Below, piece by piece: positions 27,000 to 35,325 of a DNA stretch of 64,000 bases. The stretch spans positions 1 to 64,000 of the forward strand of contig JBBRVJ010000002.1 in assembly GCA_038246975.1 (NCBI GenBank), in the 5' to 3' direction. This DNA is from JAIYDJ01 sp038246975 (GTDB taxonomy: Bacteria; Pseudomonadota; Alphaproteobacteria; Rhodobacterales; Rhodobacteraceae). The position numbers were made by a program, and so were the translations under genes. Below the pieces are notes generated by a model. It did not search any database, had not been told where the DNA came from, and saw only the letters and a list, made by a program, of their open reading frames with translations. Position 1 is the first letter of the stretch; the number at the start of each line of letters is the position of its first letter.

Positions 27000-27629
27000 A
27001 TGTATGACGCGATCCTTTTCGATCTGGACGGCACCCTGATCGACACTGAAAGTCTGGCGATCACGTCGGGTCTTGCCGCCTTTGCCGAAGCCGGATTCCC
27101 GGTGGACGAGGTTTTTCTGCACAGGCTGGTCGGGGTCGATCTGCCAACCGCCTCGACGATCATTCGCGCCGCGATGCCCGAAGTGCCGCTGGATCAGGTC
27201 AACACCCGGTGGCGGCAGGGGTTTCGCGCCCAGATTGACCTCGGGTTGCCGCTGAAACCGGGCGCTGTTGATTTGCTGACACAGCTTGCGGGCCGTACGA
27301 TTGCGCTTGTGACCTCGTCCAGCCGATCCGAGGCGGTGCACAAACTGGCCATCGCGGGTCTGGCGGCGCATTTTTCGGAACTGGTCACCCTTGATGACGT
27401 GACGATCCCGAAACCCCACCCGCAGCCCTATCTGCTGGCCGCCACCCGTCTGGGGGTCGATCCCACCCGCTGCCTGGTGTTTGAAGACAGCGAAACCGGG
27501 TCCGAAGCCGCCCACCGCGCGGGCTGCACGGTTGTGCATGTACCCGACCTCATTCCGGCCAGCGGCACCTTTGCGCATCACATTGCGCCCGATCTGATGA
27601 CCGGGGCGCGGGCGGCGGGGCTGATCTAG
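27000..27629 (+). CDS. HAD-superfamily phosphatase, beta-phosphoglucomutase-like
   Basis: 209 residues. Motif I FDLDGTLIDTE at residues 7-13, a helical C1 cap, motif II TSSSRS, Lys in TIPKPHPQPYLLAATRLG and motif IV VFEDSETGSEAA. This layout is shared by beta-phosphoglucomutase and small sugar-phosphate phosphatases; the substrate is not determined. ATG at 27000 preceded by GAGG; 42 bp after the cpdB-like gene, so probably co-transcribed. Converges on the frameshifted M24 gene with a 4-bp stop overlap. Confidence 0.88.
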   Translation: MYDAILFDLDGTLIDTESLAITSGLAAFAEAGFPVDEVFLHRLVGVDLPTASTIIRAAMPEVPLDQVNTRWRQGFRAQIDLGLPLKPGAVDLLTQLAGRTIALVTSSSRSEAVHKLAIAGLAAHFSELVTLDDVTIPKPHPQPYLLAATRLGVDPTRCLVFEDSETGSEAAHRAGCTVVHVPDLIPASGTFAHHIAPDLMTGARAAGLI

Positions 27630-29000
27630 ACCGCGATCACCTGCGCGGGGTCCAGAAGATAGGGGGCGACGATCCCGCAGGTGTCGGCCAGCGGCAGCAG
27701 GCAGTCGGGCACATCCATCCCGATCACATCGCGCATGAACGCCGCACGCGCAGCACAGCGCGCCGCCACGGCCGGAAAACGCGCCATCAGATCGGCCCGC
27801 AAGGCGGCGTCGGCGATCACATAGCCGTCTTCCATCCGGGTGGACCCATAGACCGCGTGACCAGGGATCACATCCATCTGCAGCGCCATACCGCTGGCCA
27901 AGGGTTCCACCGACCCCTGATAGATCGGCGACGACATCCATTCGTCCAGCCCGATCAGATGACCGGGGTTCAGGAACAACGCGAACGTGTCGAATGGCAA
28001 CGCGCGGTGCATCGCCGTCCAGACCTCGCCCCCCGCAACACCGGGCCGCATCAGCCCGCACCACGTCGACATCGCCGCCACAAAGGGGCCCGCGAAGACC
28101 TCAAGATAATCTTGTGCCGCCACAGGCAGATCATCCGCGGTCGAGGCGACCCAGCCAGACCGGCAGATGTTCGACCCCCAGTGGCAGACATTGAACGAAA
28201 GCTGCGACCCGCGCCGCAAGACTTCGCCGGTCGGCCCCGACAACCCCCTGCGCTGCCCGCCCGCCCGTCGCAAAGGTCGAATGACAGCCCATCGGCAAGC
28301 CGCCAACCCCCGCCGCCTGATAGGCCGCGAAATCCGTCATACCTTCACGAAAGGCAAAGGCCATGCGGGTCAAAGCCTTGGCGGCCAGGTGATTGGCAAA
28401 CTCCAACCTTGCAATCTCATCTGCGTCGACCCGCGCGCGCAACCCGTGGCTGGGGTGCATCATCAGATCCGTCGCATCCGCCACCGTCCCCGCGATGCGG
28501 CGCAGCGGGTCGGTGATGAAGGACGGCACCGAAACCGCACCAGCCGGATCGTCCACCTCGTCGGCTCCGAACCACTTCCACCCGACCAGCCCGACAGCGG
28601 CACCCGCGGGCACCGCGTCGGCCAGCCAATCCGCCAGCCGCGGCCCGCCCCGCGGCTGCGACGGCAGCGACAGGCTGGCGCAATGGCCCACCGTCACATC
28701 GCCCGCCGCGACAAGGGGCGAAATCCCGGTGTAGGGCAGGCATTCATTCCCCGCCAGCAGCAGCGCGGAACCTTCTGTCACCACCAGCAGCGCTTCCTCG
28801 AACCGGGGATCGAACCCGGTGATCCAGTGCAGGTTCGCTGCATGTTCGCGGTCGCCATAGATGACCAGCGCCGCCTGACCGCGTGCCTGCATCGCCGCGC
28901 GCACCGCCGCCAACCGCCCGCACGCTTCGGCCAATGACAGGCCCGCCGGCACATCCGGCATCCCGAAATCGGGCCAGTCGATGCGGATCAGATGGGCCAT
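27626..29000 (-). pseudogene. M24-type (Xaa-Pro aminopeptidase/creatinase-like) protein, frameshifted
   Basis: Two overlapping minus-strand frames make one protein of about 457 residues. The N-terminal frame (start 29000, MAHLIRIDWPDFGMP, SD GAGG) runs to ...FATGGRAAQG; the C-terminal frame resumes with LSGPTGEVLRRGSQL. Removing one G from the G5 run (C5 at 28244-28248 on the plus strand) joins them as AAQG-LSGPTGE. The pita-bread metal site is partly degenerate: the Asp pair region reads FNVCHWGSNICRSGW, His remains in PGHLIGLDEW, one Glu is Asp (QMDVIPG), one remains (RMEDGYVI). The other cause could be a sequencing error or phase variation. Confidence 0.8.
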
Positions 29001-29098
29001 GGCAAACCTCGCTTGCTGGATTTGACCGGGACGGTAAGCGAAGTGCGGCGCAGATTCCACCCGCTTGCGAATCCCGCCCCCCGCGCCTATATCGGCTC

Positions 29099-29196
29099 TT
29101 GAGAGGTTGGCGCGGGTAAGCGCCTCGCCAACCCGGTCAGGTCCGGAAGGAAGCAGCCGCAACGAGACCCGCTTGGGTCGTGTTCAGCCTCTCACC
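29099..29196 (+). ncRNA. ffs: Signal recognition particle RNA (4.5S type)
   Basis: The conserved domain IV GGTCAGGTCCGGAAGGAAGCAGCC is present at 29135-29158 with its GGAA tetraloop and asymmetric loop. Outer strands GAGAGG (29101-29106) and CCTCTC (29188-29193) close the hairpin, giving ~98 nt, normal for Gram-negative SRP RNA. A pyrimidine stretch (TTTTCCTCCTTTTT, ~29198-29211) follows and may end transcription. It binds Ffh for co-translational targeting. Exact ends are estimated from pairing. Confidence 0.95.
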
Positions 29197-29248
29197 CTTT
29201 TCCTCCTTTTTCCCCAACCCGGCCTGTCACGCTTTTGTGTGACCGAAT

Positions 29249-29278
29249 GCATCGGCATTTCGACAGAAATGCCGATGC
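29249..29278. repeat. Perfect 13-bp inverted repeat upstream of macA
   Basis: GCATCGGCATTTC (29249-29261), loop GACA, GAAATGCCGATGC (29266-29278). It lies ~65 bp before the macA start and ~50 bp after ffs. As RNA it is a very stable hairpin; as DNA it could be an operator for a dimeric regulator of macAB. Only 7 of the 13 bp are G-C and no T-run follows, which argues against a simple terminator. Confidence 0.75.
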
Positions 29279-29344
29279 CGAACATATATCAGACACAGAC
29301 GCAGCAAGACCGCTCGGCCGTGGCCAGCTTAAGGATCGCCGATC

Positions 29345-30517
29345 ATGAAACGCCTCTGGATCATCGCCGCTTTTATCCTGATCGGGGGCGGGTATGGCTA
29401 TTGGTCATGGGCCAAGGCCGAAGCGGACCAACTGGCCGAGGCTCCGGCGACCGTTTCGGTGACGCGCGGCACGGTCGAGCGCACGGTTCTGGCGTCTGGA
29501 GTTATCGAGGCGGGCAGTCTGGTGTCGGTCGGTGCCCGCGAATCCGGGCTGATCGAGACGCTCGCGGTGGGGCTTGGCGACAAGGTGACCGAAGGCGATC
29601 TGATTGCGCAGATCGATTCGCTGGATCAGCAGAATGACGTTTTGCAAGCAGAAGCCGATCTTGCGCAGATCGCAGCACAGATCGTGGCGTCGAACGCATC
29701 GTTGAAAGAGGCCGAACTGGCGATGAACCGCAAGCGGACCCTGAACGACAAGAACCTGACCGCGACGTCAGTGGTCGAGGCTGCCGATGCCGCGCTGGCC
29801 GTTGCCCGTGCCCAACTGGGATCGCTGGATGCCCAAAAGGCGCGGGCCTCTGTGGCGGTCTCGTCGGCCCGCCTCGCGCTGGAACGCACCCGCATCACGG
29901 CTCCGGTGTCGGGGACTGTGGTGGCCGTGGTCACGGCGCAGGGGCAGACCGTCAACGCCTCGTCCAACACACCGACAATCGTGAAGATTGCCGACCTTGC
30001 CCGGATGGTGGTCAAGGCCGAGATTTCCGAAGCCGACGTGACCCGCGTCGCCCCCGGCCAATCGGCCAGCCTGACCCTGCTGGGCGAGCCCGATGTCGCC
30101 ATCGCCGCCACCTTGCGCGCGATCGAACCGGCCCCGGCGTCGATCAAGGAAAGCGACGAGGTCGCGACCGATCAGGCGATTTACTACAACGCACTGTTCG
30201 ACGTGGTAAATCCCGACGGCAAACTGCGGATCGGCATGACGGCAGAGGTCAAGATCAGCCTGGCGCAAGCCACCGATGTGCCGCTGGTTCTTGCGTCAAC
30301 GCTGGGCGCGGTGCAGCCCGATGGCAGCTATCAGGTCGAAGTCTGGAACCCCGGCACCGCGCGCCGCGAACTCCGCACCGTCACCATCGGCGTCACCGAC
30401 AACATCACCGCCGAGGTCAAGGCGGGCCTGGCCGAGGGCGATCTGGTGGTCGCCGACCGGGTCTCGGGCAACGGGTCGGCTGCGGCCAACCTGCGCCGCA
30501 TGCCGGGGCTGTTCTGA
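29345..30517 (+). CDS. macA: Efflux periplasmic adaptor (membrane fusion) protein, MacA type
   Basis: 390 residues: one N-terminal membrane anchor (about 4-21), a biotinyl-lipoyl-like half (GLGDKVTEGDLIAQIDSLDQQND), a long alpha-hairpin coiled coil (~100-180), the second lipoyl half (TRITAPVSGTVVAV) and beta-barrel/membrane-proximal domains. It links MacB to an outer-membrane TolC-type channel, which is not in this window. macB starts one base after its stop. The pair separates ffs from dnaX. Confidence 0.92.
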   Translation: MKRLWIIAAFILIGGGYGYWSWAKAEADQLAEAPATVSVTRGTVERTVLASGVIEAGSLVSVGARESGLIETLAVGLGDKVTEGDLIAQIDSLDQQNDVLQAEADLAQIAAQIVASNASLKEAELAMNRKRTLNDKNLTATSVVEAADAALAVARAQLGSLDAQKARASVAVSSARLALERTRITAPVSGTVVAVVTAQGQTVNASSNTPTIVKIADLARMVVKAEISEADVTRVAPGQSASLTLLGEPDVAIAATLRAIEPAPASIKESDEVATDQAIYYNALFDVVNPDGKLRIGMTAEVKISLAQATDVPLVLASTLGAVQPDGSYQVEVWNPGTARRELRTVTIGVTDNITAEVKAGLAEGDLVVADRVSGNGSAAANLRRMPGLF

Positions 30518-30518
30518 C

Positions 30519-32462
30519 ATGTCCACTCCCCTGATTTCGCTGCGCGGCGTGTCGCGCAGCTATACGGCGGGCGATCAGGTGACGACGGTGCTGAACGACG
30601 TCGATCTTGACATCTATTCCGGCGAAAGCGTCGCAATCATCGGGCAATCCGGGTCGGGCAAGTCGACGCTGATGAACATCATGGGTTGTCTGGATACCCC
30701 CAGCGCCGGCACTTTTCACTTTGCCGGGCGAGATGTTGCCCAAATGGACGAAAACAGCCGTGCCAAGCTGCGGCGCGAGCATTTCGGCTTTATCTTCCAA
30801 CGCTATCAACTGCTGCCCGATCTTGACGCGCTGTCGAATGTCGAGATGCCTGCGGTCTACAACGGCACCGCACGGGGCACCCGGCGCGCATCGGCCAAGG
30901 CGATTCTTGGCCAGCTTGGCCTGACCGACCGCAGCCACCACCGCCCCTCCGAACTGTCGGGTGGCCAACAACAGCGCGTCTCGGTCGCCCGCGCCCTGAT
31001 CAACGGCGGCGAGGTCATTCTGGCTGACGAACCCACCGGCGCGTTGGACAGCAAATCGGGGGCCGACCTGCTGGGCCTGCTGGATGATCTGCACACACGC
31101 GGCCACACCATCATCATCGTGACTCATGACCCCGCCATCGCCGCCCGCGCCAATCGGGTGATCGAGATCAAGGACGGCCGCATCATCGGCGACACCCGCA
31201 AGACGCCGCAAACCGCCACCCCCCGCCTGACCATCCCGCAGCACGGCAGCGCAGGCGTGGCTGCATTCGCGGGCCGCCTGCAAGAGGCGCTGCGGATGGC
31301 CGTCAAGTCGATGACCGCCCACAAACTGCGCAGCTTTCTGACGATGCTGGGCATCATCATCGGCATCGCCTCGGTCGTGTCGATGGTGGCGTTGGGCACC
31401 GGCAGCCAACAGCGGGTGCTGGAAAACATCGCCTCCATCGGGTCTTCGACCATAGAGATTCGCAAAGGATCAGGCTTTGGCGACCGCCGGGCCAACGCGA
31501 TCACCACCCTTGTCCCTGCCGACGCCGTGGCACTGGCGCAGCAACCCTACGCGCTGTCGGTCTCGCCCGAGGTATCGTCCACCGCCATGGGCACCCGGCG
31601 CGAGGTGACCACAACCGTTTCGGTGCGCGGTGTCGGGGGAGATTACTTCAACGTCGGCGCCTTCACGCTGGAGGCGGGCCATGTCTTTGGCGAGAGGGCC
31701 GTCGCCACACGGGATCAGGTGGCCGTTCTGGACAGCACCGCCGCCAGCACGTTCTTTGCCGATGGCAGCGATCCTTTGGGGCAGACCCTGTTGCTGAACC
31801 GCGTACCGGTGCGCATCGTCGGCGTGGTCAAACCGGCAGGGTCGAGTTTCGGCTCGCAATCCCCGCGCGTTTACATCCCCTACACCACAGCCGGGGCGCG
31901 GCTGACCGGCGACACCACGCTGAACAGCATTTCGGTCCGGGTGGCCGAGACGTACGAGATGGACACCGCCGAGCAACTTATCACCGACCTGATGATCGCA
32001 CGGCACGGCAAACAGGATTTCTTTCTGGTGAACTCGGACACGATCCGCGACACGATCACGAGTACGGCACAAACGCTGAGCCTTCTGGTGGCGGCGATTG
32101 CGGTGATAAGCCTGATGGTGGGCGGAATCGGCGTGATGAACATCATGCTGGTGTCCGTCACCGAACGCACCCGCGAGATCGGCGTGCGCATCGCCGTCGG
32201 CGCGCGGCGGTCCGACATCATCGCGCAGTTCCTGATCGAGGCGGTTCTGGTCTGCCTGTTGGGCGGCGTTCTGGGGGTCGCTCTGGCGATGGCGGGTGGT
32301 TACATCGCCGGGCAGTTCATTTCCGTCTTCCGGCTGGAGTTTTCACCGACCATTGCGGCGGCGGCCTTTGCCGCGTCGTCGATGATCGGCATCCTGTTCG
32401 GATATCTGCCTGCCCGGTCGGCGTCACGGCTGGACCCGGTGGCGGCGCTGGCCCGGGATTGA
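30519..32462 (+). CDS. macB: Macrolide-type ABC exporter, ATPase/permease MacB
   Basis: 647 residues, the usual MacB length. The N-terminal ATPase (~1-225) has GQSGSGKSTLMN, LSGGQQQRV and ILADEPTGALD; a linker leads to one helix (~285-305), a periplasmic MacB_PCD domain (~310-500) and three C-terminal helices with the FtsX motif TERTREIGVRIAVGARRSDI. A mechanotransmission exporter for peptides, lipoproteins or macrolide-like compounds. Codes directly after macA. Confidence 0.94.
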   Translation: MSTPLISLRGVSRSYTAGDQVTTVLNDVDLDIYSGESVAIIGQSGSGKSTLMNIMGCLDTPSAGTFHFAGRDVAQMDENSRAKLRREHFGFIFQRYQLLPDLDALSNVEMPAVYNGTARGTRRASAKAILGQLGLTDRSHHRPSELSGGQQQRVSVARALINGGEVILADEPTGALDSKSGADLLGLLDDLHTRGHTIIIVTHDPAIAARANRVIEIKDGRIIGDTRKTPQTATPRLTIPQHGSAGVAAFAGRLQEALRMAVKSMTAHKLRSFLTMLGIIIGIASVVSMVALGTGSQQRVLENIASIGSSTIEIRKGSGFGDRRANAITTLVPADAVALAQQPYALSVSPEVSSTAMGTRREVTTTVSVRGVGGDYFNVGAFTLEAGHVFGERAVATRDQVAVLDSTAASTFFADGSDPLGQTLLLNRVPVRIVGVVKPAGSSFGSQSPRVYIPYTTAGARLTGDTTLNSISVRVAETYEMDTAEQLITDLMIARHGKQDFFLVNSDTIRDTITSTAQTLSLLVAAIAVISLMVGGIGVMNIMLVSVTERTREIGVRIAVGARRSDIIAQFLIEAVLVCLLGGVLGVALAMAGGYIAGQFISVFRLEFSPTIAAAAFAASSMIGILFGYLPARSASRLDPVAALARD

Positions 32463-32494
32463 GACGGGATTGATGCGGCAGTTTTGCGGACAGG

Positions 32495-32535
32495 GCGGGG
32501 GGTTTCACACCCCCCGCACCCCCCGTGGGATATTT
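32495..32535 (+). repeat. Intergenic hairpin repeat, copy 2
   Basis: GCGGGGGG-TTTCACA-CCCCCCGC stem-loop followed by ACCCCCCGTGGGATATTT. Same element as 23292-23329, one G/C longer per run and with compensatory change (CCGG to GCGC ends). Lies 33 bp after the macB stop and 83 bp before dnaX, so it may insulate the two. Confidence 0.8.
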
Positions 32536-32617
32536 CTGCCAAGAGGAAAGGGACAGAGGTGAGCAGGTTTACCTTGGGCGGTTCGGGCATTAGATTGATG
32601 GTTGAAGAGGTGACCCG

Positions 32618-34333
32618 ATGACCGATGCCCCCGCCTATCAGGTGCTGGCCCGCAAATACCGCCCTGCGACCTTTGCCGATCTGATCGGGCAAGAGGCGAT
32701 GGTGCGGACGTTGAAGAACGCCTTTGCGTCCGACCGCATCGCGCAGGCCTTCATCATGACGGGCATCCGGGGCACGGGCAAAACCACCACCGCCCGGATC
32801 ATTGCCAAAGGGTTGAACTGTATCGGACCGGACGGGGCGGGCGGGCCTACCACCGAGCCTTGCGGGGTCTGCGACGCCTGCATCGCGATCACCGAAGGCC
32901 GCCATGTCGATGTGATGGAAATGGATGCCGCCAGCCGTACCGGGGTGGGTGATATCCGCGAAATCATCGACTCGGTGCATTACCGGGCGGCGTCGGCGCG
33001 GTACAAGGTCTATATCATCGACGAAGTGCACATGCTGTCGACCAATGCCTTCAACGCGCTGCTGAAAACGCTGGAGGAGCCGCCACCCCACGTGAAGTTC
33101 ATCTTTGCCACTACCGAAATTCGCAAGGTTCCTGTGACGATCCTGTCGCGCTGTCAGCGCTATGACCTGCGGCGGATCGAGCCCGAGGTGATGATGGCGC
33201 ATCTGTCGTCGATCCTGGGCCGCGAGCATGCGGCGGTGGCGCCGGATGCGCTGGCGCTGATCACGCGGGCGGCAGAGGGGTCGGTGCGCGATGCGCTGTC
33301 GCTGCTGGATCAGGCGATTGCGCATGGGGCGGGGGAAACCAGCGCGGCGCAGGTACGGTCGATGCTCGGGCTGGCCGACCGGGGGCGGGTGCTGGACCTG
33401 TTCGATCTGATCATGCGGGGCGATGCGGCGGCGGCGCTGGCCGAGTTGTCGGGGCAATATGCCGAAGGCGCGGACCCGATGGCCGTGCTGCGAGACCTGG
33501 CCGAGATCACCCACTGGCTGTCGGTCATCAAGATCGCGCCCGAGGCTGCCGACGATCCGACCACGCCGCCGGACGAGCGGGACCGGGGCCGCGACATGGC
33601 GGGCCGGTTGCCGATGCGGGTGCTTTCACGAACCTGGCAGATGCTCCTCAAGGCGCTGGAAGAGGTGGCGCTGGCCCCCAACGCGATGATGGCGGCAGAA
33701 ATGGCGGTGATCCGGCTGACCCATGTGGCGGACTTGCCCGACCCCGAAACCCTGATCAAGCGGCTCCAATCGTCACAACCCGCCCCTGCGATGGGCAGCG
33801 CCCCTGCGGGCGGCGGTGGGCAGGTTCATGGGCCGATGCTGCACACGCCGCGCGCGCCCGTGGCGCAGGGCGGGCAGGCGCTGGCTTTGGCCCCTGCCCT
33901 GCCGATGCTGGCCACTTTCGACGCCGTCGTCGGCCTGATCCGCGAAAAGCGCGACATGGCGCTGCTTGTCGAGGTGGAAACCAACCTTCGGCTTGCCCGC
34001 TATTCGCCGGGGCGGATCGAATTTCAGCCGACAGCCAAGGCCGCCACCGACCTTGCCTCGCGGCTGAGCCAGCGCCTGCAAGGCTGGACCGGCAGCCGTT
34101 GGGCGGTCAGTGTGGTGAATGAGGGCGGCGCGGCGACGATTGCCGAGGCGCAGGACGAAGGCAAACGCTCAGCCGTGGCGCAGGCGCGGGAAAACCCGCT
34201 GGTGCAGGCGGTTCTTGCCGCCTTTCCGGGGGCGCAGATCACCATGCGCCGCGCCGCCGAAATCACCGCAAGCGCCGCCGCCGAAGCGCTGCCGGAAGTG
34301 GACGACGAATGGGACCCGTTCGAGGACAGTTGA
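32618..34333 (+). CDS. dnaX: DNA polymerase III subunit gamma/tau (clamp loader)
   Basis: 571 residues. AAA+ module with GIRGTGKTTTARIIAKGLNC (Walker A), the zinc-finger Cys CGVCDAC, YIIDEVHMLS (Walker B), the sensor/arginine segments SRCQRYDLRRIEPE, then a C-terminal tau region (~380-571) with an Ala/Pro/Gly linker. Loads the beta sliding clamp. GAAGAGG precedes the ATG. I saw no classical A-run plus hairpin that would produce a short gamma form. First gene of dnaX-ybaB-recR. Confidence 0.96.
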   Translation: MTDAPAYQVLARKYRPATFADLIGQEAMVRTLKNAFASDRIAQAFIMTGIRGTGKTTTARIIAKGLNCIGPDGAGGPTTEPCGVCDACIAITEGRHVDVMEMDAASRTGVGDIREIIDSVHYRAASARYKVYIIDEVHMLSTNAFNALLKTLEEPPPHVKFIFATTEIRKVPVTILSRCQRYDLRRIEPEVMMAHLSSILGREHAAVAPDALALITRAAEGSVRDALSLLDQAIAHGAGETSAAQVRSMLGLADRGRVLDLFDLIMRGDAAAALAELSGQYAEGADPMAVLRDLAEITHWLSVIKIAPEAADDPTTPPDERDRGRDMAGRLPMRVLSRTWQMLLKALEEVALAPNAMMAAEMAVIRLTHVADLPDPETLIKRLQSSQPAPAMGSAPAGGGGQVHGPMLHTPRAPVAQGGQALALAPALPMLATFDAVVGLIREKRDMALLVEVETNLRLARYSPGRIEFQPTAKAATDLASRLSQRLQGWTGSRWAVSVVNEGGAATIAEAQDEGKRSAVAQARENPLVQAVLAAFPGAQITMRRAAEITASAAAEALPEVDDEWDPFEDS

Positions 34334-34344
34334 GAGGATAGGAT

Positions 34345-34689
34345 ATGCTGAAAGGTCTGGGAGGTCTTGGCGACATGGCCAAGATGGTGAAAGCCGCCAC
34401 CGAAATGCAGGCAAAGATGGCCGAAATGCAGGAGGCTCTGGCCAAGACCGTCGTGACGGGCGAATCCGGTGCGGGCCTGGTCAAGGCACGGGTGACCGCC
34501 AAGGGCGACGTAGCCGGGCTGGACATTGATCCGTCGATCCTTGTCGCGTCCGAAAAAGAGATCGTCGAGGATCTGATCCTTGCCGCGATCCGCGACGCAC
34601 AGGCCAAGGCCGCCGCCAAGGGGCAGCAGGAAATGGCAAAGCTGACCGAAGGTCTGGGCCTGCCGCCCGGCATGAACCTGCCGTTCTGA
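34345..34689 (+). CDS. ybaB: Nucleoid-associated protein YbaB/EbfC
   Basis: 114 residues, small helix-strand-helix DNA-binding protein: MLKGLGGLGDMAKMVKAATEMQAKMAEMQ (amphipathic helix 1), the strand region VTAKGDVAGLDIDPSIL, and the C-terminal DAQAKAAAKGQQEMAKLTEGLGLPPGM. Eleven bases after dnaX, immediately before recR; this gene order is widely conserved. Confidence 0.96.
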   Translation: MLKGLGGLGDMAKMVKAATEMQAKMAEMQEALAKTVVTGESGAGLVKARVTAKGDVAGLDIDPSILVASEKEIVEDLILAAIRDAQAKAAAKGQQEMAKLTEGLGLPPGMNLPF

Positions 34690-35301
34690 ATGCCGCCTTT
34701 CAATCAACCCGACACCCCCCGCGACATCGAGGCGCTGATCGACCTGATGGCACGGTTGCCCGGCCTTGGGCCGCGGTCGGCGCGCCGGGCAGTTCTGATG
34801 TTGCTGAAAAAACGCGGGGGCCTGATGGCACCTCTGGCGCAGGCGATGGCAAATGTGGCGCTCTCGGCCCGCGACTGCTTGACCTGCGGCAACATCGGCA
34901 CGTCCGACATTTGCGCAATTTGCGCCGACCCGGCCCGAGCCGGCAGCCTGTGCGTGGTCGAGGATGTCGCCGACCTGTGGGCGATGGAGCGGTCGGGGGC
35001 CTTCAAAGGGCGCTATCATGTGCTGGGGGGCACGCTGTCGGCACTGGATGCCATCGGCCCGGATGAATTGCGCATCCCTCGCCTGATCGACCGTATTGCA
35101 ACCGATAGCGTCCGCGAGGTGATCCTGGCCCTGAACGCCACGGTCGATGGGCAAACCACGGCGCACTACATCGCCGAAGCGCTGGAACCCACGGGCGTGC
35201 CCGTCACGTCGCTGGCGCAGGGTGTGCCGATCGGCGGCGAGTTGGACTATCTGGACGACGGCACGATCAGCGCCGCCCTGCGTGCGCGCCGGGCGTTCTG
35301 A
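34690..35301 (+). CDS. recR: Recombination mediator protein RecR
   Basis: 203 residues: helix-hairpin-helix LMARLPGLGPRSARRAVL near the N-terminus, the C4 zinc finger CLTCGNIGTSDICAIC, and a Toprim domain VVEDVADLWAMERSGAFKG...LGGTLS. Acts with RecO/RecF in gap repair. The ATG follows the ybaB stop with no gap (TGAATG). Confidence 0.96.
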   Translation: MPPFNQPDTPRDIEALIDLMARLPGLGPRSARRAVLMLLKKRGGLMAPLAQAMANVALSARDCLTCGNIGTSDICAICADPARAGSLCVVEDVADLWAMERSGAFKGRYHVLGGTLSALDAIGPDELRIPRLIDRIATDSVREVILALNATVDGQTTAHYIAEALEPTGVPVTSLAQGVPIGGELDYLDDGTISAALRARRAF

Positions 35302-35325
35302 TGGGCGGGCAAGCCACCAGAAGGC

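Noticed and set aside
32618..34333. Programmed frameshift in dnaX giving a gamma form
   Set aside because: No slippery A-run followed by a hairpin was visible.
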